Shown here: one piece after another, positions 47,001-57,200 of the stretch
Numbering within the stretch: the first letter of the stretch is position 1
Layout: each line of letters opens with the position of its first letter
Assembly (NCBI GenBank): GCA_022605405.1
Contig: JABYQQ010000023.1
Location: 124,001 to 188,000 of the forward strand
Length of the DNA stretch: 64,000 bases
Direction of reading: 5' to 3'
From: Earliella scabrosa
Lineage: Eukaryota; Basidiomycota; Agaricomycetes; Polyporales; Polyporaceae
The notes under the pieces: model-generated
What the model saw: only the letters and a program-made list of their open reading frames with translations
What the model was told of the DNA's origin: nothing
The model's database searches: none
Position numbers and translations under genes: made by a program

Positions 47001-49359
47001 AGCTCATGACCTGCTGATGTGAGATCTCTTGGCGCGACAGCATGCGGTTAACAGTCAAGGTCAATGCACCGCGTGATTTGTTCTCCTCTGCCATGTGAGG
47101 AAACTTCTCATTTGTTCGTTGAATGGCATATGATAATGCACCAAGTCCTACATGGGCCGCTAGTGATGGTTTAGTAATGTAGTCAGTAATATAGCACAGC
47201 AAGGCTTTTGCGGCTTCGCCAGACCCAATGAATTTGATGTCCATATTGCACTTCATCAAGAATATTATAAGGTCATTATAGCTTGCGATTCGAGGATGTA
47301 ATCTTCGCAGAAGAAGGGCTCCCGTCTCACTATCAAGCATGCTCAACGCACGGGTAGTGCCATCAATTCGCATCCTACAGAGAAGGTCTTGTTGTTCAGC
47401 GCTTGCGGGTATGGTGCCTTTCGCAATGTATTTGAAGCAAGTAGAATTATGTTCATGCCAATTAAATTCTTTGACTAGTTCTGCAACAAAAGCATCGAAG
47501 GCTTTCTCAAACTCAGCCCTTCGCTCAAAGGCACGAATTGACGGACCAGGAACAGCTCCCGGATGACTGTTGCCAGACTCCTGAACTCGACTTGGACGGC
47601 GGAGGGGACACCCTTCCCTCTCTTGGACAACTTCCTCCGTGTTCGGAAGCTCACATTTAATCACTGACTCCAACCATTTGAACATCTGGTCACGGTAAGT
47701 CTCCGATTTCCCCATCTCGTCTCGGAGCTTCTGAGGTGAAAGATGCCCATCAAGCCAAATTAGCATATGGCAATGCAAGGTTCCTCGCCCTTGTGCTTCT
47801 ACTGTTCCATAGTAAGCCTTGCACTTGCCAAACAGACCCTTCCCCGGTCGACCAAATCATAGAACTATATTTATGAAGTTGCTAATCATTGTATGAAAGA
47901 AGCGAGCACACACATCTGGATTTTTGGCAGCAATAACACTCCTCTGCCACCTCGACAACTCCTCTCCCCGCATGCGATCCTCAACATCAATTTCGTGGCC
48001 TGCATACAAGCGAACGAGAGGATGGTCTCGATCAGAAGGATTGAGGGTTATAAAGAGCGTTGGCGGCCCTTCAAAATTTATGAGTGCGCGTATCTGGTTC
48101 CTAAGCCCGATCTTATAACCGTTCGAGCCAGGAATGTCATGCGAAGAAGTGTTGACTTTCAGTAGTAGCCGCAGAATACTTGCTTCCTCCTCGTTCCGAG
48201 CCTTATATTGAGGGCTTATCTTTAATTGAGCAATCATACTATCAAGCGTGGCAACATTAACCTTCAACAATTCCTCCACATTTCCCTTGATGCACCTCTG
48301 AGACGTTTTCGGGTCAGTTCCTTCGAGAGGATGATCTGGAATGTCACTAAAGCGGTAAGAGATCTTGCTAGCCCGCGCACGGGAGATCAGCATACGTTCA
48401 ACTTGTGTAGCTTTATTAAACGCCTTCTTCACATCCTCCGGTAGTCGCTCATGCCCGTAATATAGCCAATTAGCTAGTGCATACCTTGGCACTTTGCCCT
48501 TTGACAAGGAATTCAAACATTCCTTACAAATGCGCACATTGCCTCTCTCCTGCGGCTTTTCCAGACCTTTCGGATGTAGAATAGCGCCGCCATATAACGT
48601 GCGATTGTATGACACCGGTAGTACATGTTCTGGGAGGTAATCATTGCGTAACAACTGGAAGTCAATCTTACTTGGCTTCACAACGAGCATATGTTCTTGT
48701 CGGGTGCAACGGGCACACGACGCGCAAACCCAGTCGGCGAGAGATATAGCAGAGATGGTCTGTTCCCACTCTGTGATAATTGCCTCCTTCAGGGCAGCGT
48801 CTGCAATGTGCAAGTAGTCCGGATGCTCTTCCCCCGCAGGCTGATGAGGGACTGTGACTGAAGTTACAGGAGGATCAGCTGCAGACGTCTCCATAGCTTG
48901 CATTCCTCCGATAGTCGAGGCAACAACGCGCGGCAACGCGAGCTGCGTGAAGACGTACTCAAAGATGGGGAGGTTCGGGGACGCATGCTGCTCCAGTAAT
49001 TGAAGAATCTGAGCGCACGATCGACGACCAGGAATCACAACGCCATAAACCCGTGCAATTGTTCTCAGATCCGCAGGACGCCAATGGCTGTACATCGCCA
49101 AAACAGCATCCAGCGGACAGCGTACAATCAGTTCGCCAACTTGGGCTTGCGGCGACGAGGCATATAACACACTACTTGTAGTACTCACAGCTTTGAACTT
49201 AAACACCACGTCGAGATGCGCCCGGGTTACCGTGCGCTGGATAGGACCCAGCCGTCCTCCTTGAAGCTGCATGTACGTCACGACAATACCTGTTTGGGAC
49301 GGTGACACCAACGCACAGTGGGGAAAGAGGATGAGTGGTGTGCCATGGAACAGCGACAT
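44071..49359 (-). pseudogene. DUF6570 / Helitron-like Rep / PIF1 helicase with one premature stop
   Basis: A very large single-frame protein. The first part from ATG 49359 has the DUF6570-like block (CASCARCTRQEHMLVVKPSK, CKECLNSLSKGKVPRYALAN). Next comes the Helitron_like_N Rep region with the HUH motif (GRGTLHCHMLIW) and then PIF1/RecD-type helicase motifs: Walker A GVGGTGKTH, DEVSMIG, and the C-terminal TDYKSQGKSLDYAIVDLE. A TGA at 47857-47859 falls where tryptophan is usual (NIVL-stop-FGRPGKG); the frame is otherwise open for about 1,760 codons. The last codons abut a GTGAGT donor, so a small final exon may exist. In Helitrons this protein drives rolling-circle transposition. Here it lies inside a TIR element. 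Confidence 0.85.
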
Positions 49360-49440
49360 AAAATTGAGCGATGAAGCAACATCCACACGGAGCAGCCGAG
49401 AGCGTACAACAAGAGATGACGTGCATTACAACATGGCATC

Positions 49441-49580
49441 GAGCGATGAACGAGCGAGGACGAGCAACAACATGCCATCGAGCGATGAACGAGCGAGGAC
49501 GAGCGACAACATGCCATCGAGCGATAACGAGCAATGACGAGCGATAACGAGCATTAACGAGCGATAACGAGCATTAACGA
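49441..49580. repeat. Tandem repeats upstream of the helicase
   Basis: Two 39 bp units (gagcgatgaacgagcgagga..., 49441 and 49480) run into 20 bp units (gagcgataacgagcattaac, from 49519, about three copies). The two unit types share gagcgat, so they probably arose from one motif. Confidence 0.9.
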
Positions 49581-49626
49581 GCGATAACGAGCGAGATCGT
49601 GCGGAGACGACCGGATAGAGGTAGAT

Positions 49627-50257
49627 TCAAAGGTCAGGACACGTAACGAACGCAAAAGAGCGAGACGCACCGCTCTCCGCGCCCTGGGGGTCGGATAGGC
49701 CTGAAGCCTCGGGTGCACCAGTCACATTTCCTTGAGCCAGAATCAGCACGAACGAACAGAGCTGCGAGTGAGTAGAACGTACCTCCGTCCACGTCCATGG
49801 GGGTGCTTCCAGGGTCAGCAGCAGAGTTACGCCCTTGCGATCGATGAGTACTGAGGCAACATCGTTACAGGATGTACATACCGCGATAACCTGCTGCACA
49901 ACGGCCTGAACCCTGGTCGACAGGTGACGAAGCAATCGACGGTCCTACAAATGAGGTTGAGCAAGCGTAAACCAATCAATTAGGAAGGTGTATACCCTCA
50001 GCGTCGGTGCTCGTCGCCATCACATCGCCCATAAACGTATTGACAGGAGGAAACAGTGTCTGACCTGTGGATGTTACCTCAATACGAGCGAGCAACAGAA
50101 TAATGAAAGACATACCGAGGATGCCAAGCATCGATTGACCAGGGATCATCGCAGGCGGAACAGTTTGAGGTGATGTGTACGATGCAGACATGGGGAGTGA
50201 GAAAGAGTCAGTGAACGAACGCCGGCTGGGCTGTTTTGTGAGCTTGCCGTGGGACAT
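49627..50257 (-). CDS. Small spliced hypothetical protein next to the right TIR
   Basis: Exon 1 from ATG 50257 (MSHGKLTKQPSRRSFTDSFS) splices by GTATGT...CCACAG to QTLFPPVNTFMGDVMATSTD. A last exon, HLSTRVQAVVQQVIAVCTSC, ends at 49627. The second intron donor is unclear. Unknown family. Confidence 0.45.
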
Positions 50258-50430
50258 ATTGACGCATCAGCAAGCAGGAGCAAATTATGCCACGTGACTG
50301 TGACATGATGAATAACGCATTTGGGCGCACGTGGGAGTGACGTGACGGTCACTTTGTACGTGATTTCTGACCCCAAGACCTGTTCTACTTCGTAGTCCAG
50401 GAACCCGTGATGAGACGTGACACGGTGGTC

Positions 50431-50603
50431 ACGCTCCAGGTCACAATTTTTGATGAAATGACTTGAAACTTTGTAGAATCGTTTTTGAGATATCTCTCTC
50501 AGTTTTGGTCCAATTTGGACGTATCTGGTATCGTTCGAAAGCTCTCGGCAAGGGCTACAAGATTGGCGCCCAAAAACCCCCCAAAAACCCGTGCTATTCC
50601 CTA
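50431..50603 (-). repeat. Right terminal inverted repeat
   Basis: Inverted copy of 21316-21488 with three mismatches. A hairpin (CGTGAC-6 nt-GTCACG, 50416-50433) lies at its inner edge, like the one at the left end but with a different sequence. Confidence 0.95.
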
Positions 50604-51521
50604 GACACCGCCCAGATGTTGGAAAGAGACGTCTACCGGCGATTTGGTCTACCTGACTGAATCATATCCGACAGAGGACCTCAATTCATTTCCAAAGCAT
50701 ACCAGGAATTGAATAAGCTGCTAGGAATCACCGGATCACTCAGCACGTCTCACCACCCCCAAACCGATGGCCAATCGGAACGAGCCATTCAAGAATTGGA
50801 AGTCGCTTTACAAATCTATTGTGGGAATTACCCCGATACGTGGAGCACCCTACTCCCACAATTTGAATTCGCACACAATCATCGGTCTCACTCGGTAACA
50901 GGGAAGTCTCCATTCGAACTTCTAATGGGGTATCAGCCAAGAGCAATCGCTCGAGTACACCCTAAACCCAAACACCCCAGTACGGAAGAACGATTGACTC
51001 AACTTCAAGAACTCCGAGAGAATGCCATGGCCTCTCACACACGGGCCGCAGCAGCCATAGCAAAAAGACATGCGGTTGGGAATTTCGAATTCAAGAAAGG
51101 GGACAAAGTCTTCTTAGAATCAATCAATTTGAAACTCCCTTATCCGAACCGGAAATTAGCTCCAAAACGGGAAGGTCCCTTTGTCATTGAAGAAGTCATG
51201 GGACCAGTCACTGTCAAACTGAAACTTCCGAAGACATGGAGAATACATCCGGTATTTCACATCTCACTTATTTCTCCGTATCGAACCACTCCAGAGCATG
51301 GACCAAATTACATGTCTCCGCCACCAGTAACAATAGAGGGAGAGGACGAGTGGGAAATAGAGTCAATCATCAATCACCGGAAACCAGCAAGAGGCGGACT
51401 TCAGTATCTGGTCACTTGGAAAGGACGGCCTTCATTCGAGAACCAGTGGCTCAAAGAGACGGACCTCAAACACGCGCAAACAATCCTCAAGAGCTATAAA
51501 AGAAAGCACAAGATGGCCTAA
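50604..51521 (+). pseudogene. pol: Gypsy-2 pol, 3' part: rest of integrase and chromodomain
   Basis: It resumes pol in frame after the duplication. After DVYRRFGLPD a TGA (50658-50660) replaces the usual arginine before IISDRGPQF, which holds the second catalytic Asp. The third acidic residue is in GQSERAIQEL. It ends in a chromodomain (LQYLVTWKGRPSFENQWL) with stop TAA at 51519-51521. This is the fourth TGA in this pol. Confidence 0.92.
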
Positions 51522-51528
51522 AGAAAGC

Positions 51529-52735
51529 ATGTCCTACCAACCCAACCTCGCCACCGATACCCCGTTTTTCCTCGACCTCACCCCCTTCGAACAACTCATC
51601 TTCCTCGCCGAGTACTACCGCCATGTCCCGCTCGCAGAGACGTTCGACCTCCTACCGCCGCCGCCAGGACCGCCACTCCCACTCGACTCGCCCCTCCAGC
51701 TCCTCCCAGACCTCTCCCCACACCTCCACCAACCCGAACGTCCGTCCAGCCCTCTACCCCCCTGCCCCGGAGTTTCTTCGCAAGGTCCGAGTGACCTACG
51801 ACCACCTTCCCCGCCCCCAGTCGTCCATCGGGGCGGACGGCTCGATCTCGGACCGAGTCGGCTGGGTGGTAGTCCACCCGGACCTCCAGGGCCTAGTCGA
51901 CAGGCGGACTCAAACAGTCCAGGGAGCCCAACTCTGGCTCGACCTCTACCGCCACGCCGCCAAAATAGCCCCGGCCTTGAAGCAGGGGTCCAAATTCGCC
52001 CGGGAACACCCCGACCCCTGTGGAGCGGCGTGGAAGATGGTCGTCTGCGCCGAGGACGCCTTCCACCGGACCATCCAGATCGCGTCGACGGCGATCAACC
52101 GGCTCACGACCCACCCCGTCCTTCCGACCATAAGCGACCTGCTTCCCCCTCGGATCTGGGGGTCGAGCTGGGAGCGAAACATCGTCGACGGACCGACTAG
52201 GTGGAACACCGACGGCGACAACACCCACATCAACTGGAAGTCGTCGACTGAGTCCACAGCCCACAACGGGTGGGGCGAGCCGACGACCGGGGGTTGGGGT
52301 ACTCCCACCGAGAAGAACCCTCCTCCCCTCGAGGCATCCCACGAACAAGCCGCTTCCATCGCCGTCGACAAGGCCGAGAAGACGAAGGACATCTCGCCCG
52401 AGGAGGTCCAACGACTCCTCGACGGGTTCCTCAAGAATCTGGAGGAACACCGGCAACTTCTCATCCGCGACGTGGAGAGGGAGAAAATCCACCCGGCTGC
52501 TCTCCCCTCCATCCCCGAATGTCCTCCTGCTCCCCCGCCGACGCCATCCCTCACCATCGACGACGTCCTCCAATACCCCAGCGATGACGAGGACGACACC
52601 AGCACGGTCGGGGTTATTCGGGGAAAACCGGGGAAGTCACTCGCCGAGAAGCGCCGGACCGTCGCCGAGAAGTTCAAGGCATACGAGGCGGAGTACAAGA
52701 ACCGCCAGGACAAGGGGAAGGGCAAGGCGGTCTGA
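51529..52735 (+). CDS. Gypsy-2 extra open frame in the env position
   Basis: Between pol and the polypurine tract, two overlapping frames are open without damage. One runs 51529-52200 (223 residues, starting MSYQPNLATDTPFFLDLTPF and becoming Pro-rich). The other runs 51623-52735 (370 residues, MSRSQRRSTSYRRRQDRHSH ... SISDRVGWVVVHPDLQGLVD ... FKAYEAEYKNRQDKGKGKAV). The second is the more protein-like in its middle and C-terminus. Neither has a signal peptide or membrane segment, so this is not an envelope protein. The first frame's N-terminus and the second frame's body may be one protein joined by splicing or a past frameshift. Unknown function. Confidence 0.55.
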
Positions 52736-52750
52736 TCGGGACGATCAGCC

Positions 52751-52765
52751 TTAAGGGGGGGGTAA
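52751..52765 (+). other. Polypurine tract of gypsy-2
   Basis: ttaaggggggggtaa directly precedes the TGTTAC start of the 3' LTR; the G run is the expected plus-strand primer. Confidence 0.8.
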
Positions 52766-53087
52766 TGTTACGATTATTCCAGCTAAGTAGCTTCATTACG
52801 TAACACCTCCTTCTTTTTCCTTTATCGTCGCCTTCCTCGGACTCCTCGGTCGTCATCTCCCTCGTCGTCTACTATTTCATATCCTCGCATCGCCTCCCGT
52901 TCCTATTTCATATTCGCAGACAGCCTCCTATTTCACATTCCTCACTGCCTCGCTCATATTTCATATTCGTGTACAGCCTCGGACACTGCCTCGTCTCTTA
53001 TTTCCAATACTCGCACAGCTTCCGTACAGCCTCCTTATTTCTATTTCACATGGACACTGCCTCGTATTTATCACGTGCGCCCTGCGG
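52766..53087 (+). repeat. 3' LTR of gypsy-2, first part
   Basis: Matches 15656-15977 with about two G/A differences and is interrupted after cgccctgcgg by the copia element. tgcgg (53083-53087) is the left target-duplication copy. Confidence 0.93.
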
Positions 53088-53686
53088 TGTTGAACAATGG
53101 ACTACGAACAGTAGACGCGCATTAGGCGCTATGGGCACTGCTTCTTACGATAGATCTTAGGCTGTGCTTCTTTCTTTCCATATTAGGTATACGTTGTACG
53201 ATACATATGGTTACTAGGCTTCTCTTTTGTCCAGTCCATTCCAGTGCGTTCTTCTACGCTCCGGACTCTTCTTAGACTGTTCCAGATCGTCCTTGTGACC
53301 ATACTTCTTTCTCCATTTGTCGTTACCTTTGTTCTGTCTGAGTCATCCTTCGTCTCTCCTTACTCATCCTCGACTCACTCTGACTCAGACACATCACATG
53401 CTCTCCTTATTGTCGCTTACTCATGCAGCTCCTGTACGGTATATAAGGAGGACTCTCTGGGACTCGTCTCCTCAGTCTTTCACTCACTGACTGAGGAGTA
53501 AGTACACATCTTACCTATGCGTTCTATGCTCTTACTTACAAAGTACCTGTGTAGCTTGTCTGTCCGCTCACTTACTAGGTACTTGGCATTATGCTAATAT
53601 AGTCTTTCACTCACTGACTGAGGACTTGTCTGTCCGCTCACTTACTAGTCGCTTGCGACATCGCCTCACAGGTTCTCACTCCATCA
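53088..53686 (+). repeat. 5' LTR of the copia element
   Basis: TGTTGAAC ... CTCCATCA. It has a TATA box (tatataagg, 53440-53448) and an internal duplication: tctttcactcactgactgag occurs near 53476 and 53603, and cttgtctgtccgctcactta near 53556 and 53624. Confidence 0.95.
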
Positions 53687-53710
53687 GGTTATGAGCCCTG
53701 CGCTCTGACC
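53687..53710 (+). other. Half-tRNA-Met primer binding site
   Basis: The 24 nt directly after the LTR (ggttatgagccctgcgc...) are the reverse complement of a tRNA-Met D-stem/anticodon arm (GGGCTCATAACC with the CAT anticodon). This fits priming by a tRNA cut in the anticodon stem near nt 39, as known for Drosophila copia and Ty5. The match is to general tRNA-Met sequence; this genome's own tRNA was not available. Confidence 0.75.
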
Positions 53711-53890
53711 GTTGCTAGTCGTCACATCGCGCGCACCCGACGACTTCTACCCTCGTGCACATCCTCCACTAACTCCTTAGCTCTTGACTGTGCCCGCCGA
53801 CACTGCTGCCAGGGGGACATTCCTGCGCTCGTGACGCAGCCCTGAGCGCTTTTTTAGTAGTCACATAGCTCGTAGTATCGTTGTACAACC

Positions 53891-54021
53891 TATTGTGCTC
53901 TCGAGGCACACGGGTCTTTTGGATATCCCTCAGCCAGGCCACGCACTTGCGCCCGCCAGCTGTTGTATCCGGGGTGTCATCACCTTTGGAGCCGGAGGAC
54001 AACCGTTCGGACCCTCCTTAC
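53891..54021 (+). other. Copia leader segment shared with gypsy-1
   Basis: Similar over about 130 nt to the gypsy-1 leader (5423-5552, minus strand), including an identical 53 nt block at 53924-53976 (tatccctcagccaggccacg...). It contains possible donor (gtatcc) and downstream acceptor signals, so part may be intron. Confidence 0.85.
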
Positions 54022-54207
54022 GATACCATTTTTCATACATACGTTGTAGCAGACTCTTTCTGGGCACAGTTGGCAACTTCTACCCTTGGCATTAGCATAT
54101 CCGACTTGCTGGTGTTTAAGGTTCACCTGAACAGGTGTTCATCTCTACGTTGCCTTTGCACGAGGCTTTCCAAACCATCGCAATCTTGAACCTGTCGCAG
54201 TGACACA

Positions 54208-57200
54208 GTGGCTTCATCAGACGACGAACCGTTTGATTGTAGTCACTCATACCATCGGCACGACCGCGTTGACCAAAGGGACGTCTTCTGGGACGAGTCA
54301 GATAGAAGGTGGTACTACTGCGAACGACAACCGTGTCCTAACCGGGAGTCGGAAGTAGCTCAACCAGACAACTGCACTGTACCTCGTCGTAACGTACCTA
54401 TCGCTCCTGACCAGGTCTGCCGACCACGAACACCGGACACATCCTCGTCATCCTCATCCCCTGCTTCGTCTGAGCACGAAGTTGCAAATATCCTCGAAGA
54501 TCCTACGGAGCCTCCAGTCCCAACTCCTCTCCCCTCTATCGTTATCTCTCCGCCTACACCGACTCTCCCTCCTCTACCAGCCCTCGACCTCATCGTCAAC
54601 CAGCCCGACTCAACCGACTTCATCTACTCCTTCACCATGTCGGAAGCCGGGATGGAAAAGAGTCTTCCCCAGCTCCACGGGCAGGAAGGCTACAAGGAAT
54701 GGGCTCGTCAGATGAAGGGCTATCTCATGATGATCGATGCATGGGATATCGTCAGCAGCACGGAGAGTCAACCAGCTGCCACCGATGCGGCTGGTCTCAA
54801 GGATTGGAAGAAGAGAGATTCCCGTGCAAGTGGTATCCTCATGTATAAAACCACTGCCGAGGTAGCCAAGTGCTATGAAGGGAAGAACACCTCGAAGGAG
54901 ATCTGGGATGCCCTGAACACGACCTACGAGAAGACTGACAACGGGTACAGCTTCTCCCGCTTCGAACGGCTTCTCAACTATCCTCGTTTCAACGAGAACA
55001 AGTCGATCGTCGATCAGGTCCAGACCTTCATCGGGCTGATGAACGAGCTTACCACAGGCTCCACCAACACCCTCGCCGAACATATCAAGGTCTACTGGCT
55101 CTTCTCCAAGATGCCGGATTCCTATCGCCCGTCGATCTCCACTATCCTTCACACCACGGCTGAGACGGACTTGACTCTTGAAAAGGTTAAGCCGAAACTC
55201 AAGCTCGAGGACTCCCTCCGTGGTACATCGATCGGTCAGGCAAACAAGATCTCCAAGCCCAAGTCCAAGCCCAAGCCTCCTTGCGAGCATTGCGGTAAGA
55301 CGAACCACGATTCGTCGAACTGCTACAAGAAGTTCCCGGAGAAAGCTCCGAAGCGGAACAAAGGCAAGGGCAAGGACAACGGCAACGGCAACGGGAATCA
55401 GTCAGGTGGATCTGGGAATAATAATGGACATAACCACGCGCACACTCTAGCAGCCTTTGTACCTGTATCTACGAGCACCATCAACGAGATCTCCTTTTCA
55501 GCTTATAAGGCGGACAACGCCAAAGACATGGACCTTGAGCGAACCACACTCTGGCTCATGGATTCTGGAGCATCTCAACACGTTACTGGCTGCCTCGAGG
55601 ACTTCACTGAGTACCGTCCATATGACACACCTGTTCTGTTTGGCACCGCCCAGGCAGGTAGTGACGGACATGTCCAAGGACTCGGTGAAGGTACGGTCAA
55701 AGGATACACTTATGTGGAAGGCAAACGGGTCTCCTTCACACTTCAGAACGTCTGCTACGTTCCAGCAGCAGGCAATACCCGTCTGTACTCCACTGGTGTC
55801 ATCGAGCGCGCGAAGGGGTTCATCTATCAAGGGGGATACTACATGAGGATCTTTGACTCAAGGCCGGAAGGCTTTGTCGAATCTGGCAAGACGGTTAAGG
55901 TTGTCGGCAATGAGGTGGTTACTGCCCACTACGCCGCATCACACAACCTATACTACTTTCTGCTTGAGAATGCCGAACGTGATCTCAATGCTGCGTCCCA
56001 CACTACACTCGATCACGACCTTGCTCATCGTCGCTGGGGTCATCCTGGCAAGGAAGCGGTCAAGCGTCTTCCTGATGCAGTCAACGGTGTAGATGGCATT
56101 GACTCTAGTTCATCGGACAAACCATGCGAAGGATGCGCGAAAGGCAAAATGCATCGCCGTCCGTTCCCTCCGTCTTCGAAACGCGCCTCAGAACCATGCG
56201 AACTCGTCCACATGGATGTCGCTGGGCCAATGAGCACCTCGATTGGTGGTTACAGCTACTTCTGCACCTTCATCGATGACTACACCGGTCTCGCCTGTGT
56301 CTACTGCCTGAAGCGTAAATCCGATCAGGAGGCCGCTTTCAAGGAGTACAAAGCCTGGGCTGAGACACAGACCGGTCGTAAGATCAAGAAGGTACGATCC
56401 GATCGAGGGGGGGAATATCTGTCCGATTCGTTCGAGTCATTGCTACGCGAATTCGGGATCGAGCACGATAAGACGTTGCCTGGCTCGCCTCAGCAGAATG
56501 GACGTGCTGAACGCTTCAACCGGACCATTGAGGAGAAGTCACTCTGTATGCTTCACCACGCCGGACTCTCTCATGGTTTCTGGAAACTCGCACTTGAAGC
56601 AGCCGTTCACATCTACAACCGTCAGCCCATGAAACGACTCAAATGGCAATGCCCCATCACACTTTGGTCTGGTAAGAAGCCGGACGTCTCATACTTCCGT
56701 GTGTTTGGGTGCAAAGCCTATGTACATGTGCAGAAGGACAAGCGTCATGGGAAGCTCGACGTGAAGGCAGTCGAGAGGACGTTTGTGGGCTATGAACCGG
56801 GTTCAAAGGGGTATCGTCTATGGAACCCGACTGCCCGCCAAGTCGAAGTATCTCGCGATGTGATCTTCGATGAGGACGTATTTCCTGCACGTGCAGACAC
56901 CGGCACTCGTCGCGCTACCCCCGACGACAGTCCGTTCCCTGCTCAACCGTCAGAGGATTCTTCCAATGACGATGTTGATCTCCCTGTTCCTCGTGATAAC
57001 GACGAACCTCCTCCTCCCGCTCCGCCACAAGACCCTGCTCCTGCTCCGCCCGAAGCTGAACCGCAGCCGCCGCAACCACAACAGCCTCCGCCGCCTCCCG
57101 CTCAGATTCCTAAGCCGAATCATCGTCGCGGACGTCATCCTCCTGCCGCAGGAGATGCCCCTCCTCCTCGTCGCTCTGAGCGACAGACCAAGGGTGTCCC

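Larger units (their letters stand above)
21316..50603. mobile_element. 29.3 kb terminal-inverted-repeat element with gene cargo
   Basis: The element is 29,288 bp, bounded by 173 bp inverted repeats with three mismatches, and flanked by the duplication gacaccgc. The tips read TAGGGAATAGCACGGG. It carries genes on both strands: a Rep/PIF1 helicase, a protein kinase, an F-box/LRR protein, a nucleotidyltransferase-like protein, paralogous unknowns and several small spliced genes. No DDE transposase, tyrosine recombinase or protein-primed polymerase was recognised. The YARNG-like tip and 8 bp duplication point to hAT; KDZ elements also make duplications of about this length. It may be non-autonomous, or mobilised by one of its unrecognised genes. 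Confidence 0.88.

Noticed and set aside
21316..50603. A Maverick/Polinton or Starship identity for the giant element
   Set aside because: No protein-primed polymerase, rve integrase, capsid gene or tyrosine recombinase was seen; duplication length (8 bp) also differs from the 6 bp of Mavericks.
21316..50603. The giant element as a plain Helitron
   Set aside because: Long inverted repeats and a target duplication are not Helitron features; the Rep/helicase could still belong to a nested one.
3096..50660. Reassignment of TGA to an amino acid
   Set aside because: Intact genes here end in TGA (for example copia Gag-Pol and the viroplasmin-domain gene), and the other TGAs fit point mutation.
51893..52725. 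Minus-strand frames of 226 and 259 residues opposite the extra gypsy-2 frame
   Set aside because: GC-rich DNA leaves several frames open; the plus-strand frame has the better protein composition and element context.
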